A DNA stretch of 64,000 nt from Tumebacillus_A lipolyticus (GTDB taxonomy: Bacteria > Bacillota > Bacilli > Tumebacillales > Tumebacillaceae): NCBI RefSeq assembly GCF_042682745.1, contig NZ_JBHUIO010000002.1, positions 1,054,001 through 1,118,000 of the forward strand, in the 5' to 3' direction. The position numbers and the translations under genes were made by a program. Positions 11,042 through 23,000 of the stretch are shown here, piece after piece (position 1 is the stretch's first letter; every line of letters starts with the position of its first letter). Under the pieces are notes generated by a model, which searched no databases, was not told the origin of the DNA, and was given only the letters and a program-made list of their open reading frames with translations.

Positions 11042-11081
11042 ACAGATGCAGGAAACGGCGTTTACTATTTAATTATTTTGC

Positions 11082-14000
11082 CTAGCGCTTGTTTTTGGTG
11101 CCGGTCCGTTCACGGCGTTGAATCAGCGGAGCCTCGATCTTTTCTGCCACCTCGATCGCTGCGGCCAGTTCGGCGATCGTCGTCTTCTCAAACAGATCGC
11201 GCAGCGGCAGATCCACTTCAAACTCGATCTGCACGCGAGAGATCAGCTGGGTCGCCAAGAGCGAATGTCCGCCGAGTTGGAAGAAGTTGTCGTAGATCGA
11301 AATCTCCTCTCGATGCAACAGCTCCGACCAGATCGTCGCCAGCCGCTCTTCCGTCTCGGTGCGCGGGGCGACATACTCTCGCTCCGCCCTTCCACCAGCA
11401 GGCTCAGGCAGTGCGCGGCGATCGATTTTGCCATTCGGAGAGAGCGGCAGTTGCTCAAGCCACATGTAGTGCACAGGCACCATGTAGCCAGGCAAGCGCT
11501 CTTTCAGATAGCTGTGCAACAGCTCCGCTCTGCTCTCCTCGCCGATGTAGTAGGCGACAAGCTCGTCCTCCCACACGTTCAACACCGACTTCTCAACGGC
11601 CGGATGTTCGTTGAGCACCGCTTCGATCTCGCTCAGCTCCACGCGGAAGCCGCGCAGTTTGACCTGATGGTCGATGCGCCCTAAATACTGCACCGTTCCA
11701 TCCACGAGCCAGCGCGCGAGGTCGCCCGCCTTGTACATCCGCTCGCCTGGCACGAACGGATTGTCCACGAAGCGCTCCGCCGTCAGATCGGGGCGATTGT
11801 AATAGCCTCGACCCACTCCGAAGCCGCCGATGTACAGTTCGCCGACGATGCCGATCGGCTGTGGGTTCAGCTGCGCATCCAAGATGTACATCCGCGTGTT
11901 CGACATCGGACGCCCGATCGGCACCGTGCCCGACAGGCGCGGGTCGTACTCCCCTGGGATCGCTTCAAAGTTGCTCGAATCGATCGTCGTCTCGGTGATG
12001 CCGTAGCAGTTGACGATCCGCAGCTGCGACCCATAGCGCTCAAGCAGCGTCACACAGTCGGTGCTGGCAAACGCGTCCGCGCCGACCATCAGCAGTTTGA
12101 GGTGATCGAGCGGCCACCCGTTTTGCCAGATGTGATCCATCAGCGGCACGACCAGACCTGGCGTGGCGTTGAGCAGATCGATTCGCTCCGCTTGCAGCAA
12201 GCGATACAGCCCGTTCAGATCCAGCCTCGTCTCCGTCGGACAGATCACCAGCGCCCCTCCGGTGAAGAGGGAGAAGATGATGTCGGCGACAAAGACGTCG
12301 AAGGAAAGCGAGGCGATCTGCACAGTTCGCACCGGGTACGCATCCATGCCGTACATCCCTCTCCAGCTCATGCTGACGCTGTACAGCGTGTCATGTTGGA
12401 TCATGACGCCTTTGGGCACGCCGGTCGTGCCGGAGGTGAAGATGATGTAGGCCAGATGATGCGGCTCGACCCCGCTGTTCGGGTTGGTGGTCGGCTCTGC
12501 CGCCCGCTCGCGTCTGACCTCGTCGATCGACAGGATGCGAGCTGACGTTTGCACCTCCAGCTCCTGATCGGTCAGCATCAGTTGCGGACTGCAGACGCCG
12601 AGCATCGTCGCGATGCGCTCGCTCGGATACTCCGGGTCGATCGGCACGTACGCTCCGCCCGCCTTGAGCACCCCGAGCACCGCGACGATCATCTCCTCGC
12701 TTCGTCCCAAGCACAGCGCGACGAGCGACTCTGGCACCACACCTTGCTTCTGCAGATAGTGCGCCAACTGGTTCGCCCTCTCGTTCAGCTGACGATAGGT
12801 CAAGCGCTCTTCTCCATAGACCAGCGCTTCCGCATCTGGCGTACGCTCCGCTTGCGCTTCGAAGAGCTGATGGAAGCACTTCACCTCTGCAGACGGCGCT
12901 TTGGCATCCGCCCACTCCTGCAGCAGTTGCCGCTCCTCAGACTCGGTCAGCAGGCGCAGGTCGAACAGTTGCGCTTGCGGGCGCTCGACGATCGCTTGCA
13001 ACAGCGTGACAAAATGTCCAGCCATCCGCTCGACCGTCTCCGCTGCGAACAGGTCGGTGTTGTACTCAAGCTCTGCCTGCAGGCGCTCCCCATCCTCGAC
13101 CACCGTCAAGGTGAGGTCAAACTTGGCCGTCCCGCTGTCGAGCGGCTCTGGCGTCAGCGTCAAGCCCTGCACGTCCAGCTTCCCTTTCGGTGCGTTTTGC
13201 AGGGCAAACATCACCTGGAACAGCGGCGACTGGTTCAAGTTGCGATCCGGTTGCAGCTCTTCGACCAGCTTCTCAAACGGCACCTCTTGATGCGCGTAAG
13301 CTTCGAGCGCCGTCTGTCGCACGCGAGCCAGCAGTTCGCGGAATGTCGGCGCGCCCGACAGATCGGTGCGCAACACCAGCGTGTTGACGAACAGGCCGAT
13401 CATCCCTTCCAGCTCTTCGCGCATCCGCCCTGCGATCGGCGAGCCGATCAGGATGTCCTCCTGACCGCTGTAGCGATGGAGCAGGAGGTTGAAGGCGGAC
13501 AGGAGCGTCATGTACAGCGTCGCGCCTTCTGCACTGCTCAGCGCGTTCAGCTTCGCGGCGAGCACAGGCTCGATCGCAAACGGCTGGCTGGCTCCGCGGT
13601 TGTTCGGAACAGCAGGGCGCAGATAGTCGGTCGGCAGTTGGATCTGCGGCAGCTCGCCGCTCAGCTTTTGCTTCCAGTACTGCAATTGGCTTTGCAACAC
13701 TTCCCCTTGCAACCAATTTCTCTGCCACGCGGAGTAGTCCGCATATTGAACGGGAAGCTCCGGCAGATTGGGCAACGCGCCTGCGGCGTACCCGCTGTAC
13801 AGCTCGACCATCTCGTCGACCAAGATCCCCATCGACCATTCGTCAGTGACGATATGGTGCATCGCAAGCACCAGCAGATGCTCATCAGGACGGCAGCGCA
13901 GCAAGGTCGCGCGCACCAGCGGGCCGTAGGACAGGTCGAACGGCCGCCCCGCTTCGCGGATCGCCAGCGCTCGCACCTGCTCTTCGCGAGCGTGCTCTGG

Positions 14001-17000
14001 CAACTCCTGCAAGTCGTGCAACGTCAGCTCAAGCTCATGCTGATGGTGGATGATCTGTTGCGGCTGGCCGTTAGCACGGTCAAACGTAGTGCGCAGCGAC
14101 TCGTGGCGCCGCACGATCTCTTGGAAGCTCGACACCAACGCCTCGCGATCGAGCGTCCCTTTCAGGCGCAGCGAGACTGCGATGTTGTAGGCGGCAGATC
14201 CCGGATCGAACTGATCGAGGAACCATAAGCGCTCCTGTGCGAACGACAGCGGCAAGCTCTGTTCGCGCGACACCGGGAAGACGGGTGGCACATGCGGTGT
14301 GTGCTCATCTTGCTCCCCTGCCATGATCAGCTCTGCCAGCTCGGCGATCGTCGGCGATTCGAACAGGCTCCGCAGCGGCAACCGGACAGAAAACGCCTGA
14401 TTGATCCGCGACATCGCCCGCGTTGCTAAGAGCGAGTGCCCGCCGAGATCGAAAAAGTTATCGTGAACCCCGATCGAGGCAAAACCGAAGACGGAGGTAA
14501 AGATTTCGGCCAACTCCGCTTCCAGCGGAGTGCGCGGCGCGAGAAAGACCGGCTTGATCGACGATCGCTCCTCCTCTGCCGGAAGTTGAATCTGGCGCTT
14601 GGCGAACAGGCGCTTCGCCTCATCCTCTGCAAACGGGTGCAGATGGGCGAGCTGCGCATTCGGCGCTTCGACAATGTGTTCGAGCAAGGTCTGGAAGTGC
14701 TCCGCCATGCGAACGATCGTCGACCGATCGAACAGATCGGTGTTGTATTCGATCTCCCCTCTGATGCCTTCCGCACTGTCCGCCATGACGAACTGCAGGT
14801 CGAACTGTGCCGAATTTTTCTTCACGCCGAGGCGGGTGAGCTTCATCCCAGCCGCCTCCATCGACATCCCCGGCAGTTGCATGCCGACGTTCGGTTGGAA
14901 GTCTTGGCCGGCACGCGGCGTGTTTTGCTGCAGCGTGAACATCGTCTGGAACAGCGGAGTGTGGCTCAAGCTGCGCTTCGGTGCGACCTTTTCGACCAGT
15001 TTTTCGAACGGCACGTCCTGATGTGCATAGGCGTCAAGCGCCGTCTGGCGCACCTTGTGCAACAGATCGTGGAAGGTCATTTTCGAGTCGATGCCATCGG
15101 TGCGCAACACCAGCGTGTTGACGAAGAAGCCGATCAACTCCTCGATCTCTTTGCGCTGACGGTTGGCGATCGGGGAGCCGACCAAGATGTCCGATTGACC
15201 AGAATACAGGTGCAGCAGCGTTTTGTAAGCTGCCAACAAGGTCATGTACAGCGTGGTGCCCTCTCGCTGGCAGAGCGCATGAACCCGCTTCGACAGCGCG
15301 ATCGGCAGGTGCAGGGCGAAGCGACTGCCCTTGTGCGAGCGAACCGCCTGCCGCGGGCGATCGGTCGGAAGTTGCAAGACGGGCAGATCCCCTTGCAGCT
15401 TGTCCACCCAATAGTCGAGCTGTTCGGTCAAGCTGTCCCCAGCCAACCATTCACGTTGCCAGACCGCGTAATCGGAGAATTGGATCTCCATCGCCGGAAG
15501 CGTCGGCTCTGCTCCTGTCGCATACGCCTCATAGTGCATCTGCAGCTCGTAGAAGAAGACGCCCATCGACCACGCATCGGTGATGATGTGGTGGAATACC
15601 GGTGTGGCAATATAGTGATCCTCGTCGATCTTGACCACCTTCAATCGCATCAGCAACTCCGAGCTGAGATCGAACGGCTTGTTGGTGACCGCTTCGGTGA
15701 TCAGCGTCGCCTGCGCCTCGCGCTCCTCGCTCGGCAGATGCGTCAGATCGATCACATCGAGCTCGTAGCGGAACGACTCTGTCGGTTCGACCACCTGCAT
15801 CGCCTGACCATCGCGATCGGCAAAGGTGGTGCGCAGGATGTCGTGACGCTCGAACATCGTCTGCAGGCTTCGCTCGACCGCTTGGAGGTCGAGCGGGCCG
15901 ATGATGCGCATGATCTCCGGCACGTTGTGCGCAACGTTGCCTGGATCGAGCTGTTCGAGGAACCAGAGGCGTTCCTGCGAGTAGGAGGCGAGCCGCTCCC
16001 GTTCGCGCGAGCCCGGCTCGATCGGCGTTCCTGCCGATTCTGCCGCGCCGCTTCTCTCCGCAACCGCAGCTGCCAGCTCGCGGATAGTCGGTCGGTTGAA
16101 CACGTCGCGCAGCGCGATGTTCAGTTTCAGATCGGATACCAAGCGGGAGACCAGCTGCGTCGCCAGCAGCGAATGTCCGCCCAGCGTGAAGAAATTGTCG
16201 TGTACCCCCACTTTTTCCACGCGCAGCACGTCGCTCCAGATCGTGGTCAGCGCCAGTTCGAGCGGAGTGGACGGCGGTACGTAGTTCTGCTGTTGCGCTT
16301 GCCCAATCCCCTCAGGTGTCGGCAGCGCCTTGCGATCGATTTTGCCGTTCGGGGTGAGCGGCATGGCGTCAAGCTGCACAAAGGCGGAGGGCACCATGTA
16401 ATCGGGCAGATGCTCCCGCAGATAATCGCGCAGCTCGGTCGCCTCCGGCAGATCAGCTCCTGCGCTCACCGCATAGGCGACGAGCATGTTGTCGCGGGCG
16501 ACGACGACCGCTTCTCGAATCTCCTCATGCGCTGACAACCGCGTCTCGATCTCGCCGAGCTCGATGCGATGTCCCCGCACTTTGACCTGATGATCGAGAC
16601 GGCCGAGGAATTTTACCGAACTGTCGCCGAGATAACAGGCGAGGTCACCCGTCTTGTACAGCCTGCCTTCGCCAAACGGATTGGCGATAAAGCGCTCCTC
16701 CGTCAGCTCCGGTCGGCCCAGATAGCCGCGGGTGACACCTGCGCCACCGATGTGCAGCTCTCCGGCCACTCCGATCGGAACGGGCTGCAGGTGCTGATCC
16801 AAGATGTAGAGCGAGTAAGAATCGATCGGTCTGCCGAGCGGGATCGCGCTGACGCCGCCCAAGTCTGTCACCTCGTAGACGGTCGCCCAGACGGTCGCTT
16901 CGGTCGGACCGTACATGTTGAACAGACGAGCGGAGGTGTGCTGCTTGATCTGTTGCGCCAGCGCAAGCGGCATCGCTTCGCCGCCGAGCAAAATTTTCTG

Positions 17001-20000
17001 AACGCCTTCCAGCATGGAGAATCCTGCTTCGTTGGCAGTGATCATCCCCATCAGCGAAGGGGTGCACTGCAACATCGTCGCACGATGGCGCCTCGCTTGA
17101 TTGCGCAGGGAGTGATCGCTATAGCTCACCCCTACCTCCAGCACTTCCTGTTCGGACATCAGGACGACCGACGCGCCCCGCGAGAGCGTCCAGAACAGTT
17201 CGAGCACGGAGATGTCAAACCCGATCGAGGTGACGGCGAGCATCGTGTCAGACTGCTCACAGCCGATCGCTCCATCCATCCCGGTGAAAAAGTGGAAGGC
17301 GTTGCGATGCTCGACCAAAACGCCTTTTGGCTTGCCCGTCGAACCTGATGTGTAGATGATGTACGCCGCATGCTCCGGCATGACAGCAGTCGTCAGGTTA
17401 GGCAGCGTTTCCCCAGGCTCATCTCCCGTCACGCACAGCACGCGAGCGCCATCGGTCGGCAGTCGATCTTGCAAAGCCGGCTGGGTCAGGATGACTTTGG
17501 GACTCGCATCCTCCACCATGAAGGCGACGCGATCTGACGGATAGCTCGGATCGAGCGGCAGGTAGCAGCCTCCCGCCTTCAGCGCCGCCAGCAGCGCGAC
17601 CATCATTTCCAGCGATCGCTCCATGTAGATCCCGACAGGCTGATCTGGGCCGATCCCAAACGTTTGCAATTGCACCGCCAAGCGGTTGGCACGGTCGTTC
17701 AGCTCGCGGAAGGTCATCTGCTGCTCTTCAAAGATCACAGCAGTCCGATCGGGCGTGCGCTCCACCTGTCGCTCAAACAGCTGGTGGATGCAGAGCTCTT
17801 CCCGGTCTGCATCTCCCGTCCGATTCCATTCGATCAACATCTGCTGCCGCTCCGCTTCGCCAAGCAACGGCAGTGTGCAGATCGGTTGTTCCGGCTGTTC
17901 CACGATACCCCACAGCAGCGTTTCGAAGTGTGCGATCATCCGCGTGATCGTCGACGCATCAAAAAGGTCGGTGTTGTATTCCCACTCCCCATACAGCCCT
18001 CTTTCCGTCTCGCGCATCTGCAGGGTGATGTCAAACTTGGCCGTGCCAGAATCGAGCTCTTTCGCCTGCAGAGCAAGCCCTGGCAACGAGAGCGACATCG
18101 GAGCGTTCAGCATGTTGAACATCGCTTGGAACAGCGGCGAGTAAGCGGTGTTCCGCTCCGGTTGCAGCTCCTCGACCAATTTTTCAAACGGGACATCCTG
18201 ATGAGCGAACGCATCGAGCGTCGTTCGCTTCACCTGCTGAAGCAGCTGACGGAAGTTCTGCTCACCTGTCACTTCGCTCCGCAGCACCAATGTGTTGATG
18301 AACACGCCGATCAGCGGTTCAACCTCACGACGGTTGCGGTTGGCGATCGGGGAGCCTACGAGGATGTCAGTCTGTCCGGTGTAGCGAGCGAGCAACGCTT
18401 GGAAGGCGCTGACCAGCGTCATGTACAGCGTCGCTCCCTCTTGCGCGCTCAGGCTATGCAGCGCTTCGGTCAAGCGGTTGGACAGCAGAAACGTCTCGGT
18501 CGCCCCATTGTATGTCTGGTTGACCGGGCGCGGGCGATCGGTCGGCAGCGCCAGCGGCTCCAGCGAGCCGCCCAACTGCGCTCTCCAATAGTTCAGATGT
18601 TCGTCCAGCGCGGCCTGATGCTCCAAAGAGCGTTGCCAGCAAGCGAAGTCCCCATATTGAATCGGGAGCTCCGCAAGCGTCGAGCGCCTTTCTTCAACCT
18701 GTGCGGCGTAAAACTCGGCGATCTCCCCGATCATCACGCCGAGCGACCAGCCGTCAGCGATGATATGGTGAATGATCAGGACGAGCTGGTGCACATCCTC
18801 GTTGAAGCGAATCGCCGTCGCCCGAAGCAGCGGCCCACGCTCCAAGTCGAACGGCCGGCGCGCCTCGATCGTCGCGATGCCTTTCGCTTCCGCTTCTTGC
18901 TCGCTTTCGCTCAGGTGTGAGATGTCTGCCAGCTCCAGGGAAATGGTGAGCTCAGCCGCAAATTGGACGACCGGCCTGCCCCCCACCAATCGATAGGTGG
19001 TGCGCAGCGCTTCGTGGCGGGCGATCACCTCGTTCACGCTCTTTGCCAACACGTCCAGATCGAGCTTGCCTGTAAGCTCGACAGCGATCGGGATGTTGTA
19101 GGCGGCACCGCCTGGCTCCAACTGCTCCATCACCCAGATCCGCTCTTGGGCGAACGTGAGCGGCACCACTTCGTCGTTGCGGCGCGGAAGCTGCCGCTCT
19201 TGCTCACCAGCTGGATCTGCGCTCTGCGGCGCTTTGCTCGCGATAAAGCTGGCCAGCTCGGCTGCCGTCTCCGACTCAAACAGCGCGCTGAGCGGCAGTT
19301 CGATCGCAAAGGAGCTGCGCAGGCGAGAGATCAGCTGCGTACCGAGCAGGGAGTTGCCACCCAGCTGGAAGAAGCTGTCATGAATGCCGACGCCTTGAAT
19401 GCCGAGCAGGTCTTGGAACAGCCCGACGATCACCCGCTCGTTGTCGTTTGTCGGCTCGACAAACGAGTTCTGCAAGTTCGGGCGCAGATGACCGACCGAG
19501 CGATTCCCCGGTTCCTGCGCAAGCACAGGCAGCTCGGCTGCCGGAGATTTCATCGGCAACTGCTTCGCTTCGATCCAGTATCGCTTCCGCTCAAACGGAT
19601 AGGTCGGCAACGGCACCCGCAGGCGCTGCTCATGCTGATACATGCCCTGCCAGTTCAGCGATACACCTGCCAGCCAGAGCCCGGCGATAGCAGCTTGTAA
19701 AAATTGGGTGTCGCTGCGCTTCTCGTAGGAAGGGCGCACGGTCGGCACGACGATCCGGTTCGCCTGCTGTTGCAGTGCGTACCCGCTCAGCGTCTGACCG
19801 GGGCCGATCTCGACCAGCACCAGCTCAGGATCTGCACACAGCTCGCGCACCCCTTCGGCAAAACGAACGGTCTGGCAGAGGTGTCGCGCCCAGTAGCTCG
19901 GGTCGGTCGCCTCTTCAGCGGTGATCCACGTGCCGGTGACGTTGGAGAGGAACGGCGTGTGCGGCGCTTGCGGGCGATAGCTTCTGACCAGTTGCTCAAA

Positions 20001-23000
20001 TCGCTCGGCGATCGGCTCCATCATCTGCGAGTGGAAGGCGTGAGACGACTGCACGCGCAGGCAGGCGACACCTTGTTCCAGCAACGTGCGCTCCAACTCT
20101 GCCACCGCATCTGGCGCGCCCGAAACGACGCACTGCGACGCGGTGTTGACCGTCGCAACAGACAGTCGCGCATCGAGCAGCGGACGAATCGACTCCTCGC
20201 CCATCGGCACGGCGAGCATCGCCCCCTGTGGAAGCTCTTGGATCATCTGGGCGCGCTTGGCGACGAGCGCAAGCGCATCCTCCAGCGAAAAGACTCCGGC
20301 AACGCAGGCTGCCACATACTCGCCAAGCGAATAACCGATCAGCGATTGCGGGCGGACTCCCCATTCCAGCAGGAGCTGCGTCACCGCATATTCGATCACA
20401 AACAGCGCCGGATGAGCATATTCGGTGCGGGAGAGCAGGTCGGTTCGCGAGTCGGTCGCCCCATCTCGCCGCAGCATCTTCCGCAGGTCGAACGCTTGCT
20501 CCGCTCGATCTTGCGGTTCCTGTTCAGCAGCCGGATATAAAATGCTGCGCAAGTCGATCTCCATGTGGGTCTGCAACCATTTGAAGCAGTGATCCACATG
20601 CTTTTGGAATGTCGGCTCCGTCCGATACAGCTCAGACGCCATCTGCACATAGTGGTCGCCCGTGCCGGCGAACAGGAAGGCGACAGGGCGTGGCCCTTTT
20701 TCCGAACGATACCCTTGCAGGATGCGGCGCGGGTGCATCTCCTCCAGCGCTTGCACCGCATCTTCTCGATCCGATACGATCAGCGCGCGGCGATGTTCGA
20801 ACGGACGGCGACCGACCTGCAGCGTGTAGGCGATATCTGCCAGCGATTGCTCAGGATGCAGGCGCAGATGATCTTTCAGTTGGGACGTCGCCGCTGCGAG
20901 CGCCCCTTCTGTCTTGGCTGACAACAGGAGCAATTGAGCAGGACGGGCTGATGCGCTGCTCGTCTGCAGCGGAGCTTCTTCGAGCACCACGTGCGCGTTG
21001 TTGCCGCCGAGGCCGAAGGAAGAGACGCCTGCGCGGCGCGGCTCCTCGCCTCTGCCCCACTCGGTCAACCTGCTGTTGACAAAGAAGGGAGAGGATTGCC
21101 AATCGATCTTCGGATTGGGCGCTTGGAAGTGCAAGCTGGGCGGCAACTGCTCATGGTAGAGCGAGAGCACCGCTTTCATAAAACCGGCTGCACCTGCTGC
21201 GGCGTCCAGATGTCCGATGTTCGATTTGACCGAGCCGATCGCACAGTAGTTCGTCGCGGTCGTGCGCGCGCGGTACGCTTGGGTCAGCGCGGTGAGCTCG
21301 ATCGGATCGCCGAGCGGCGTTGCGGTGCCGTGCGCTTCCACGTAGGACACCGTCTCTGGATGGACGTCTGCCATCTCCAGCGCCTCGCTGATCACCGCCG
21401 ATTGCCCTTCGACGCTCGGAGCGGTATAGCCGACTTTTTGTGAACCGTCGTTGTTGACCGCCGAGCCTTTGACCACCGCCATGATGTGATCACCATCGCG
21501 CAGCGCGTCCTCAAGCCGTTTGAGCACGACCACGCCGGTTCCGCTCCCCGGCACTGTGCCCTCCGCATCCGCATCGAATGTGCGACAATGCCCATCGGGT
21601 GAAGAGATGCCGCCCTCGACGTAAAAATAGCCGTTCTTTTGCGGCACCGCGACGGAGACACCGCCTGCGAGCGCCATCTCGCACTCTCCGTTTTGCAAGC
21701 TTTGGCAGGCGAGATGGATCGAAACCAAAGCGGTCGAACAAGCGGTCGAGACGCCGAGGCTCGCCCCTTTGAGGTTGAGCTTGTACGCGATGCGCGCCGC
21801 CAGATGATCGGTGCCGTTGCCGATCAGAATCGGCAGCTGCCCCATCGAAGCGAGAATGTCGCGGTTGGGCACCAAGTTGAACAGGAGATAGTGGCTGAGC
21901 CCCGTGCCGGCGAAGACGGAGATCGCTCCCTCATACGACTCCGAATCATATCCGGCCCGCTCCAGCGCCTGCCATGCCGTCTCCAAGAAGATGCGGTGCT
22001 GCGGGTCCATGATCTCCGCCTCGCGCGGATTGATGCCAAAAAAGTCGGCGTCAAACCATTCGATATCTTCCAGCACACCTGCCGCTTTTACATAGTTGGG
22101 CGCTTGGAGCATCTGCAGATCGTGCCCTTCTGCCAACAGCTCCTCCTCGGTGAAATGGGTGATCGACTCCACCCCTTCGCGCAGGTTTTGCCAAAATTGA
22201 TCCACATCTTGCGCGCCAGGAAAGCGTCCCGCCATTCCGATGACCGCGATGTCCGTTCGGTCATTGCCCCTCGCTGCCTTGCGCAGCTTGGCGCGGACGA
22301 GCTTGTCCTCACCGCCTGCCACACTTTGACTGCTCAGCGCGTCAGACAGCTGGCTGACCGTCGGATATTGGAACATCTGCACGACTGTGATCTCAAAATC
22401 GAACTGCTCTTGCAGCTTGCGATGCACTTGCATCAGCGCGATCGAGTGGCCGCCCAGATCGAAGAAATTGTCATGCAGTCCGACCTTCTCGATGTTGAGC
22501 ACCTCTTGCCAGACGGAGGCGATCGCGCGTTCCAACTCGCTTTGCGGCGGTAGGTATTCCTTTTGTTCTGCCGCGCTCGAATCGAGCGCCAACAGCGCTT
22601 TGCGGTCCGCCTTGCCATTTGGCGTGATCGGCAGCTCCGGCAGGAAAGTGAACGTGTTCGGCACCATGTAGCTCGGCAATTTTTCTTGCAGGAACGGCCG
22701 CAGCACTTTTGCCGTCGCCCGCTCATCCCCGACCACAAAGGCGATCAGGCGATCCGCTTTCGGCATCACCACCGCTTCGCGAACGCCCTCATGTTGCCCG
22801 AGCAGCGCTTCGATCTCGCCGAGCTCGATGCGGAAGCCGCGAATTTTCACCTGATGGTCGAGTCTCCCTAAGTATTCGATCACACCGTCCGGCATGAGGC
22901 GCACAAGGTCGCCCGTCTTGTACAGCCTGCCTGCCGCAAACGGGTTCTCGATAAACTTCTCCGCCGAAAGCTCTGGGCGATTGTGATAGCCGCGCGCAAG

